A stretch of 64,000 bases of DNA from contig NZ_CP101987.1 of assembly GCF_024508315.1 (NCBI RefSeq), forward strand, positions 372,001 to 436,000, given 5' to 3'. The notes below the pieces were generated by a model, which was given only the letters and a program-made list of their open reading frames with translations, made no database searches and was not told where the DNA came from. Of the stretch, positions 57,205-63,464 are shown piece after piece (position 1 is the stretch's first letter; every line of letters begins with the position of its first letter). Source of the DNA: Cellulomonas xiejunii (GTDB taxonomy: Bacteria; Actinomycetota; Actinomycetes; Actinomycetales; Cellulomonadaceae). The translations under genes and the position numbers were made by a program.

Positions 57205-57752
57205 AGCGGGTCGAGCTCGCTCACATCCTCCGTGCAGCCTCACGCATCACGGACACCACCGACATCGTCATCGTCGGGTCGCAGTCGATCCTCGGGTCGT
57301 TCGACGAGGACGACCTGCCTGACGAGGCTGTCGGGTCCATCGAGGCCGACGTCGCGTTCCTCGGCGACGGCTCCGCAGAGAAGGCCCTGGCCGTCGACGG
57401 GGCCATCGGCGAGGACTCCGGCTTCCACCAGATGTACGGCTACTACGGCCAAGGCGTCGAGATCGACGGTCTGATCGTCCTGCTCGAGGGGTGGCAGAAC
57501 CGGATCGTGCGGTGGGAGTCCCGGTCCTCGGAACCCGCCCGGGCGTTGTGCCTGGACCCGCACGACCTCGCGATCTCCAAGCTCGTCGCGTACCGCGAGA
57601 AGGACCAGGAGTTCGTGCACGCCATGACCGAGGCCGGTCTGCTCAACCCGCCGCTGCTCCTGGAGCGACTGGCTGCCACCGACGTCCCGCAGCCGCACGC
57701 CCGCCGGATCGCGTCGTGGGTGCAGGGGATGGCTGAACGCGTGACGCGCTGA
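57201..57752 (+). CDS. DUF6036-like nucleotidyltransferase, putative toxin
   Basis: Protein of 183 residues. VIVGSQSILGSF (GS motif, about 22-33) and SIEADVAFLG (E-x-D in place of DxD, about 47-56) give a minimal nucleotidyltransferase core; the C-terminal half contains LCLDPHDLAISKLVAYREKDQEFV, the conserved D-x-x-x-x-K segment of AbiEii/DUF6036 proteins. Similar NTases inactivate tRNA or protein in type IV/MenT-like toxin systems, but whether this one is toxic is unknown. It is coupled to the upstream HTH gene. A second NTase-HTH pair is at 1-1078, in a different arrangement. Confidence 0.85.
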   Translation: MKRVELAHILRAASRITDTTDIVIVGSQSILGSFDEDDLPDEAVGSIEADVAFLGDGSAEKALAVDGAIGEDSGFHQMYGYYGQGVEIDGLIVLLEGWQNRIVRWESRSSEPARALCLDPHDLAISKLVAYREKDQEFVHAMTEAGLLNPPLLLERLAATDVPQPHARRIASWVQGMAERVTR

Positions 57753-57844
57753 GGACATCCTGCCTGCCGGGGAACAGAACACTCCCTCTCCGTGGCGACC
57801 GTTGGGCTCAGCCGGAGCGAGCCGGCGTCCATCCGTTCGGACGC

Positions 57845-57880
57845 ACGGCCGGCCGGGGCGTCCTCGCCCCGGCCGGCCGT
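57845..57880. terminator. Bidirectional terminator
   Basis: Perfect 16-bp stem ACGGCCGGCCGGGGCG / CGCCCCGGCCGGCCGT with a TCCT loop, between the convergent nucleotidyltransferase and LPMO genes. Confidence 0.82.
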
Positions 57881-57900
57881 TGCAGCGCTGTTGGTACCGG

Positions 57901-58815
57901 TCAGCTCGCGGTGCAGGTAGCGCTCAGGTTGCTGCCGCTGCCGCTGGCGATGAAGCCCGCGGTCGTCGAGGCACCGGCTCCGAGCCTGCCGTTCCACTCC
58001 GCGTTCGCGAGGGTGTCGCTACCGCTGAGCGTGGAGCTCCACGCCTGTGTGATAGTCGCGCCGCTCACGGTGACCTTCCAGCTGGTGATCGCGGCGCTGC
58101 CCGCCTTCACGGTCACCTCACCCTGGAAGCCGCTGCCCCAGGAGTTGGCGGCACGCACGGTCGCGGTGCAGGAGCTGTTGCCCGGCTGCGGTGCCGGGGT
58201 CGTCGTGACCGGCGGCGGTGCCGGCGTGGTCGTGACCGGCGGGGGCTCCGGTGCCGGATTCCCGCCAGGCGTGATGTACGCGTCGATGCACTGGTAGAAG
58301 GCGTTCACCGTGTCGGCGATGTTCCACCGGACGAAGATCTTGTGGTTGCCCTCGGGCAGGTTGTTGATGGTGTGGGTGAACCGCTTGGGCGGCATCGCCC
58401 CGTTGTCGTTGATCGTGGTGTGCAGGCGCCCGTCCACGAAGTACTCCCACGTCGACGTGGAGTGGTTCGCGACGATGTCCCAGGTGAACGTCTCGTTGGT
58501 GGTGAGGTTCTGGCGCGGCCAGGCACGGGACTCGTTGTCGAGCTCGGTGAAGCGGCCGCCGCCGGAACAGAGCATCGAGCCCTTCTTGGCCTCGACGCTC
58601 CACGGCTCGTACTGGACGGGGCCGCAGTCCTTCACGGCGCCGGTGTAGCAGAGGTCCTGCCGGCTGGGCGGGTCGGAGATCCAGCCGTGCGCCTGCGCGG
58701 TCGGCGCGGGGGCGAGGCTGAACATCGCGAAGGCCAGTGCGATCACTGCCAGGACGGACAGGAGCAGCCGCGCGGGGGCGGGTCGTCGGGCATCGGGGAG
58801 AGCGGTGGATCTCAT
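57901..58815 (-). CDS. AA10 lytic polysaccharide monooxygenase (CBP21-like) with CBM2
   Basis: A secreted copper enzyme of 304 residues. The signal peptide ends at A42, making H43 (HGWISDPPSRQDLC) the N-terminal copper ligand; the second is H118 in VANHSTSTWEYF; F173 in NIADTVNAFYQCIDAYI is the axial aromatic. CGPVQYEPWSVEAKKG and HSTSTWEYF closely recall Serratia CBP21, a chitin-active LPMO, so chitin is the likely substrate. A Pro/Thr/Val-rich linker and a C-terminal CBM2 (about 205-304) follow. ATG 58815. The operator-like motif at 58900-58911 is shared with the cellulolytic genes. Confidence 0.95.
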   Translation of the reverse strand: MRSTALPDARRPAPARLLLSVLAVIALAFAMFSLAPAPTAQAHGWISDPPSRQDLCYTGAVKDCGPVQYEPWSVEAKKGSMLCSGGGRFTELDNESRAWPRQNLTTNETFTWDIVANHSTSTWEYFVDGRLHTTINDNGAMPPKRFTHTINNLPEGNHKIFVRWNIADTVNAFYQCIDAYITPGGNPAPEPPPVTTTPAPPPVTTTPAPQPGNSSCTATVRAANSWGSGFQGEVTVKAGSAAITSWKVTVSGATITQAWSSTLSGSDTLANAEWNGRLGAGASTTAGFIASGSGSNLSATCTAS

Positions 58816-58899
58816 GCTGGGTCACCTCGACCGGGTGTAGGTCGGATATGGATGGGCGCGTTCGACCGTACGTCTGTACGACCCGGGCAGACAGGGCAA

Positions 58900-58911
58900 G
58901 AACCGTTTCAC
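58900..58911 (-). promoter_or_regulatory. Candidate operator upstream of LPMO gene 2
   Basis: On the coding strand GTGAAACGGTTC, 84 bp before the start. It matches the GH5 element (GTGAAACGCTTC) in 11 of 12 positions. Confidence 0.48.
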
Positions 58912-58921
58912 CGGCAGGTGC

Positions 58922-59130
58922 TCACCGACCCGCGAACGCGTCGATGGCCCGGGAGGTGAGCTCCATCTCGACGTCGCCGCCGTGCCCCTCCGACTCGACG
59001 ACGTGCGGCTCGCTGCCCGGCCACGCCTGGTGCAGCCTCCACGGCGTGATGACCGGACCGCTGATGTGTGATGCCCGTGGATCAGCACACCCGGGATGTT
59101 CCTGACCCTCACGTCCATGTCGTGCCGCGC
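58922..59130 (-). pseudogene. Frameshifted 3' remnant of a prolyl iminopeptidase gene
   Basis: The minus strand first encodes DVRVRNIPGVLIHGHH and then, after a -1 shift near 59065, ISGPVITPWRLHQAWPGSEP through VVESEGHGGDVEMELTSRAI and DAFAGR to a TGA at 58922-58924. Together they match the C-terminal region of proline iminopeptidases (H/R-IP-GVLIHGRxDISGP...HxAWPGSELxVVExxGHGG), including the catalytic Asp region and the His of EGHGG. The N-terminal two thirds and the nucleophile are missing. The gene is dead. Confidence 0.75.
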
Positions 59131-59209
59131 CGATCGGAAGAGACCCCACCTCGGCGTGACTTCGATGACGCAAGGGGGGGCGTAGAGCTCACGCGACGCC
59201 TACCTTCAG

Positions 59210-59422
59210 GTGGTGACGAGTGTCGAGCGCAGGCTTGCCGACAGCTTCTGGGACCTCCGCGACGACGCCCACGACCACCCCGGCCGGTGGCAGGCGGTCA
59301 CGGCCGAGGCTCTCTTCCAGCATCTCGCCGAGTGCGTCGAAGACGCCGAGGAACGAGGGGGCCCGATCGACTGGGTCGGCGTCGCGGACCGCATGATCGC
59401 GTGGCGGACCCGCGAGCGCTGA
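59210..59422 (+). CDS. Small protein of unknown function
   Basis: A protein of 70 residues: VVTSVERRLADSFWDLRDDA, then HDHPGRWQAVTAEALFQHLAEC and VEDAEERGGPIDWVGVADRMIAWRTRER. It is charged and mostly helical, with codon use like true genes. GTG 59210 is the only in-frame start of this length. It is followed within 60 bp by a small ribbon-helix-helix reading frame on the same strand, so the two could form a unit. No family is recognised. Confidence 0.55.
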   Translation: MVTSVERRLADSFWDLRDDAHDHPGRWQAVTAEALFQHLAECVEDAEERGGPIDWVGVADRMIAWRTRER

Positions 59423-59479
59423 CGGGTGCGGAGGCCCTCGCGCCGCTGACGGGAACGCTGGTTGCGATACCGCGCGGGC

Positions 59480-59605
59480 GTGGTCACCGTCCGGCTCGAC
59501 GGCCCCGCGCTCGCGGCGTTGACGCGGCGCGCCGAGGCTGAGGGCTTGCCCAACCGGACCGAGGCAATCCGGGCCGCAGTGCGCGCCTGGGCGCACGTTG
59601 CGTGA
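59480..59605 (+). CDS. Small ribbon-helix-helix (CopG-like) protein
   Basis: A frame of 41 residues from GTG 59480: VVTVRLDGPALAALTRRAEA, then EGLPNRTEAIRAAVRAWAHVA. The pattern is a short beta strand (VTVRLD), helix, turn (GLPNRTEA) and second helix, the layout of RHH DNA-binding domains used by antitoxins. A TTG at 59462 could extend it by 6 residues. It may be a self-contained antitoxin/regulator or a fragment. Confidence 0.55.
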   Translation: MVTVRLDGPALAALTRRAEAEGLPNRTEAIRAAVRAWAHVA

Positions 59606-59714
59606 CTTCCACCCGTCAGCACGCAAGCACTCCTCCCTGCTGTCCTGACCCCTCTCGCGAGGAGCCCCGGCGACGCGCGCGACGGGCATGTCCCAGAGGC
59701 CGTTCTGCTCCTCG

Positions 59715-59835
59715 GACCGGACCGGACCGGGCTGGCCGGCACGGTGGGATCGTCGTCGACGATCTCCACGAGGTGCTCGTCCACGAGCTCGGCGACGTAC
59801 CAGCGCTCAGGGCCGGTCCGGCAGCGTGCGCAGTG
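59715..59835 (-). pseudogene. Coding-like remnant after a stop codon
   Basis: In the same frame as the gene at 59836-60288 but after its TAG, the minus strand continues HCARCRTGPERWYVAELVDE and HLVEIVDDDPTVPASPV with high GC3. No start codon lies between. The C-x-x-C suggests a zinc-ribbon piece. Coding character fades after about 59715. Either the TAG is a nonsense mutation or this is the tail of another lost gene. Confidence 0.4.
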
Positions 59836-60288
59836 CTAGAGGTCGAACTCCGCCAGCACGTCGTCGATCTCGCTGTCGGTCGCGCGCCAGGGCGTCCGAT
59901 TCTCGGCCAGCTTGATGAGCCCGAGCAGGGTGACCGGGTCGTCCGCCACGAAACGAGCTCGACCGAGCCGGGCCACCCAGCGATCCGCGTCCTGCGTGAC
60001 GTCGAAGTGAAGGCGCCTCAGAGTGAGGATCGCGGGGACGATCGTGTTGCCGGCGGACGCCATCTCGATGTCCCCGATCCGCCCGTGCAGGGACGCGACA
60101 GAGATGCCCGCCGCCGGACAGCCGCCGGCTGTGCACTCGATATCGGGGTCACCGGCGTGCTCGAACTCGTAGTGGAAGCAGGTGTAGTGCATCTGCTCGA
60201 ACACGTCGAACGACTCCGCGTTGGCGACCACCTCGCCGCGGCAGCGACGACAGACTGATCGGTTCTCCTCCGACACCCGGATGCCCAC
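59836..60288 (-). CDS. Zinc-ribbon-containing protein of unknown function
   Basis: A protein of 150 residues. The N-terminal 55 hold four or more Cys/His in possible metal-binding positions (SVCRRCRG, MHYTCFHYEFEH, IECTAGGCPAAG). The middle (SLHGRIGDIEMASAGNTIVPAILTLRRLHFDVT) and the end (WRATDSEIDDVLAEFDL) look folded. No family recognised. ATG/GTG start at 60288 gives MGIRVSEENRSVCRRC. Coding-like sequence after its stop (59715-59835) raises the possibility that the gene was once longer. Confidence 0.65.
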   Translation of the reverse strand: MGIRVSEENRSVCRRCRGEVVANAESFDVFEQMHYTCFHYEFEHAGDPDIECTAGGCPAAGISVASLHGRIGDIEMASAGNTIVPAILTLRRLHFDVTQDADRWVARLGRARFVADDPVTLLGLIKLAENRTPWRATDSEIDDVLAEFDL

Positions 60289-60437
60289 GCCGGGCAGGCT
60301 ATGCCTGCCAGCGGCGCCAGGTCAGCGTCGTAGCGCGCGAGCCGCAGGCAACAAGTGCTCGGCTGCCATCGCCACGGGATGAGCGACGCGCTGCCGAGGG
60401 TCAGACCTGACGCCGTGCCCCGAGCCCGCGCAGCGAC

Positions 60438-60469
60438 GGCGCCCGCCCGGTCGGGGCCGGGCGGGCGCC
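60438..60469 (-). terminator. Terminator of the fasciclin-domain gene
   Basis: Perfect 13-bp stem GGCGCCCGCCCGG / CCGGGCGGGCGCC with a TCGGGG loop, 6 bp after the gene's stop on the minus strand. Confidence 0.8.
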
Positions 60470-60475
60470 GGGGCG

Positions 60476-61111
60476 TCACAGGTCGAGCGGACGCAGCACG
60501 AACGAGATGCCGTGCGCGATCTGCGCGTTGCCGACGTTGATGTCGAGCTGGCTGCGCACCAGCAGCGGGTTCACGTCGTTGCGGTCGGCGTCGCGCAGCA
60601 CGACGAGCGGGATCCGCTTCGACAGGACGTCGACCGTGAAGGTGCCGCCCTGGGCGGTGGTCAGCGCCGCCCCGTCGGACGCCAGTGCGGTGGCGGAGTC
60701 GATCGTGGCGCCGGGGACGACGTGGTAGAGCAGCACCTGCTCGATCGCGTCGATGCCCACCGCCTGCGCGAGGGCCCCGAACACCTTCTCCTCCGAGCCG
60801 TACCAGCGGTGCGTCAGGTCGTACGCGAGCACCTGGAACGCCCGGTCGTTCGGCAGGAACGCGGTGAGCGGGACGTTGCCGTCCGCGAGCACGGCGACCG
60901 GGCTGCCGGGCTTGGCGGTGAGCACGGCGGTCACGGCGTTGTCGACGATGTCGTAGTCGTACCAGTTGCGGTCGAACCCCGTGCCGTCGGCGGCGAGCAC
61001 CGAGGCGAGGCTGGTGGTGCCGGCGGCGGACGCGGCGGGTGCGAGCCCGACGGCCGCGCCGCCGGCGAGGGCGGTGACGGCCAGGGATGCTGCGAGACGA
61101 CGGATCCTCAT
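60476..61111 (-). CDS. Secreted fasciclin (FAS1) domain protein
   Basis: A secreted protein of 211 residues. Signal peptide of about 29 residues (MRIRRLAASLAVTALAGGAAVGLAPAASA). One FAS1 domain covers most of the rest: TAFLPNDRAFQVLAYDL (H1 motif), VLLYHVVPGATIDSATAL (YH motif), and an ending with the strand ISFVLRPLDL. FAS1 domains mediate adhesion on cell surfaces. No anchor is visible, so it is probably free or loosely bound. ATG 61111. Confidence 0.92.
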   Translation of the reverse strand: MRIRRLAASLAVTALAGGAAVGLAPAASAAGTTSLASVLAADGTGFDRNWYDYDIVDNAVTAVLTAKPGSPVAVLADGNVPLTAFLPNDRAFQVLAYDLTHRWYGSEEKVFGALAQAVGIDAIEQVLLYHVVPGATIDSATALASDGAALTTAQGGTFTVDVLSKRIPLVVLRDADRNDVNPLLVRSQLDINVGNAQIAHGISFVLRPLDL

Positions 61112-61287
61112 GGAACGACTCCTTGCGGGAGGTCGGGCGGCACGCGACGCGCACCGCAGGGCCTCGTCGTCGACGCCCTGCCCCTACTTCCTCGCCAGGA
61201 GCGTCCTTGGATGCACCTGAGGTCCTGCGATCTCGCCGACGACGTGCCGCGGCACGTATCTCGTCAGCGGAGTCCGATGCTGCGGGC

Positions 61288-61596
61288 ATGCCGATCGAGC
61301 GCGATGGGACCGTGCCCCTGCGACTGATCGGCTACTGGCGGAACGACCGGCATCCCGAGTACCCGGACCCGCACGACATGGTCGACGAGGCCTGGCACGA
61401 GGACGACCGCGACGCGGTGAGCACGTACTTCAGCTCCGGCACCTACCTGCGCGGCTTCATGGGCCTGTCCCCGTGCCGGTTCTGTGGTGAGGACAACGGC
61501 TCGAGCGAGTTCACCGACGGGGTCCTGGCGCGGCGCCCGCCAGCAGCAGGGCGGGCGCGCTGCCCCACGAACGGGCCTTCACCTGCGTGGACATGA
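61288..61596 (+). pseudogene. Truncated conserved protein of unknown function
   Basis: A frame of 102 residues: MPIERDGTVPLRLIGYWRND, then FSSGTYLRGFMGLSPCRFCG and EDNGSSEFTDGVLARRPPAA. The part up to FTDGV follows a pattern common in actinobacterial proteins of unknown function (LIGYWRNxxHPEYPDPxxxVD...SPCRFCGxxNGxxEFTDG). In those, sequence continues as a second conserved block of about 30-40 residues; here the frame turns Pro/Arg/Gly-rich and ends. It looks like a gene whose 3' end was lost by deletion or frameshift near 61530. Confidence 0.55.
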
Positions 61597-61750
61597 GGAC
61601 ACCTCTCGACGACGACGGACCGCGCCGAGTCTTCACCTGGGCGTCGGTGGTGCGTGGGGGCGAATCGTTGACATCGCCCGGGTGACCTGCGTCGCCGCGC
61701 CCGGACCCGCGTGCGCAAGGGCCAGAAGGTCCCGGTGGCCGAGCTCGCGG

Positions 61751-62083
61751 TCAGCAGGACCGCTCCGGCTCCGACCCCGGCCCGCACAGGGGAGGCTGCG
61801 GGGTCGGCGCGGTCGCGTTGGGTTGCCGGGTCAGCTCCGTCGACCGGAACGTGACGATGCCGTCGTCGTCGATGCTGCGGCTCTCGAGCAGGGCTCCGTC
61901 GGTGGGGTCGAGGATGTAGACGACCCTGAACCAGCCCTGGTCGCGCTCGTCGCGCTCGACGGCGACGCCCTCACGGCCCACGGAGTCCGTCATGGGGCCG
62001 AGCAGCTCGACGTCCGGCATGCTCGCCGCCACCTGCCACAGGGCCCGCCGCAGCGCCGGCGACGCAGGGCTCTCGCGCAGCTT
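61751..62083 (-). pseudogene. C-terminal remnant of a CU044_5270-like protein
   Basis: Minus-strand frame LRESPASPALRRALWQVAAS, then MPDVELLGPMTDSVGREGVA and VERDERDQGWFRVVYILDPT ending at 61751. This is the characteristic end of CU044_5270-type proteins, which in actinobacteria are encoded immediately after an ECF sigma gene. Its N-terminal two thirds are missing and the frame joins directly to the sigma gene. It probably resulted from a deletion through both genes, with the shared CTGCGCGA at the join. Confidence 0.72.
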
Positions 62084-62525
62084 CGGTGGGTGTCAGGCCC
62101 TCCCACGCGACCAGCAGGAACGTCTCGCGCTCTGGTGGGGTCAGGGTCGCCAGAGCGTGGCGCAGCTGGTCGCGCGCTGCCTGCGCGTCGAGCCGGTCGT
62201 CGACGGCCGTCCAGTCGACGCCCACGTTGGCGTCGACCGTCACGTCGGGACGGTGGCGGCGCAGGTGGGCGCGGGCCACGTTGGCGCCGATCCCGTACAG
62301 CCAGGGCAGCGCCGAGCCGCTCTGGTGGGGCCGGTACCGCACCCGTGACTCCAGCGCGGCGACGAACACGTCCCCGACGAGCTCCTCCGCAGCAGCCGCG
62401 CCCACTCGCCGCGCGAGGAAGCGGAACACTGCGGGCGCGTGACGCTCGTACAACGCGCCGAGGACCTGCGGTCTCAGCACCGACCGGGCGAGCAGCTCGT
62501 CGTCGGTCGGCTCAGTCGTCTCCAT
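61971..62525 (-). pseudogene. ECF sigma factor gene, truncated in region 4
   Basis: Starts METTEPTDDELLARSVLRPQ. Region 2 is present (ALYERHAPAVFRFLARRVGA, AEELVGDVFVAALE), as is the first half of region 4 (ALATLTPPERETFLLVAWEGLTPTEAAR). After TEAAR the normal helix-turn-helix (xLGVSPATVRxRLxRARxxL) is replaced by a low-complexity Ala/Gly tail. The other frame at this point continues as the C-terminus of the usual partner protein. Without the region 4 recognition helix it cannot bind a -35 element, so it is probably non-functional. Confidence 0.8.
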
Positions 62526-62725
62526 GCCCTGCCTATGCGTTCGAGGCGGACAGCGTGACGGCCCCCTCGGTGGTCGGTCCGAAGGCGCGCGCGTCGGCGC
62601 CGCTGCAACCCGTTCCGGGTGTGTTCTCGGGACAAGGACGCGACGGGCGGCCGCCTCCTTGGACGCCACCGCTGCGTGCGGCCGTCGGCATCGGTGGCCG
62701 GCGCAGTCGCCGAGACCCTCCGCAC

Positions 62726-62740
62726 CGGTATCCGATACCG
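62726..62740. promoter_or_regulatory. Operator-like palindrome upstream of the RibD-C/DHFR gene
   Basis: CGGTATC-C-GATACCG is a perfect inverted repeat 59 bp before the gene at 62799. Size and symmetry fit a TetR-family operator; no TetR gene adjoins it within the window. Confidence 0.4.
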
Positions 62741-62798
62741 TCAGAAAACGCCCTCGTCGATGCGGGCGGTGACGGTCGCCACCACGTCAGGAGCTGAC

Positions 62799-63449
62799 AT
62801 GTCCCTCGTCCGCGTGCACAACTTCTCGGTCTCGCTCGACGGCTTCGGCACGGGGGAGGGCCAGGCGCTCGAGACGCCCTTCGGGCACGCGGGCTCGCGG
62901 CTGATGGAGTGGGCCTTCGAGACGCCCACGTTCCAGGCGATGGGCCTGCACGGCCAGACGGACGGGTCCTACGGAGTCGACGAGGCGTTCGCCGGCTCGT
63001 GGGCGACGGGGATCGGCGCGGAGATCATGGGCCGCAACAAGTTCGGTCCGCAGCGCGGTCCGTGGCTCGACGAGGAGTGGACGGGCTGGTGGGGCCCCGA
63101 CCCGGTCTTCCACACCCCGGTCGTCGTGCTGACGCACCATCCGCGCCCGACGCTCGAGATGGAGGGTGGGACCACGTTCCACTTCGTCGACGCCGACCCC
63201 GTCTCCGCGCTCGCACTCGCCCGCGACCTGGCCGGCGGCCTCGACGTGCGGATCGGTGGCGGCGTCAGCACGGTCCGCCAGTTCCTCCAGGCGGACCTGA
63301 TCGACCGGATGCACCTCGTCGTCGTGCCGATCCTGCTGGGCAGGGGGGAGCGCCTCTGGGACGGGCTGGAGGGCCTCGACGAGCGCTTCAGCATCGAGGC
63401 GACGCCGTCGCCTTCCGGCGTCGTCCACCTGGCCTTCGATCGTCGGTAG
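62799..63449 (+). CDS. RibD-C/dihydrofolate reductase family protein
   Basis: Protein of 216 residues: VRVHNFSVSLDGFGTGEGQALETPFGHAG at the N-terminus, GAEIMGRNKFGPQRGPW, HTPVVVLTHHPRPTLEMEGG, GGLDVRIGGGVSTVRQFLQADLIDRMHLVVVPILLGRGERL, and a C-terminal strand. The glycine-rich GGGVSTVRQ and VPILLGRGERLW are hallmarks of the RibD-C/DHFR-like reductases. NADPH-linked reduction of an unknown substrate is likely. AGGAG 7 bp before the ATG. It may be controlled through the palindrome at 62726-62740. Confidence 0.92.
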   Translation: MSLVRVHNFSVSLDGFGTGEGQALETPFGHAGSRLMEWAFETPTFQAMGLHGQTDGSYGVDEAFAGSWATGIGAEIMGRNKFGPQRGPWLDEEWTGWWGPDPVFHTPVVVLTHHPRPTLEMEGGTTFHFVDADPVSALALARDLAGGLDVRIGGGVSTVRQFLQADLIDRMHLVVVPILLGRGERLWDGLEGLDERFSIEATPSPSGVVHLAFDRR

Positions 63450-63464
63450 CGGCGACCTCGACGG

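Noticed and set aside
61597-61750. Possible relic of a further gene (basic LRRRARTRVRKGQKVP-like translation)
   Set aside because: Short, no recognisable family and no sustained codon bias.
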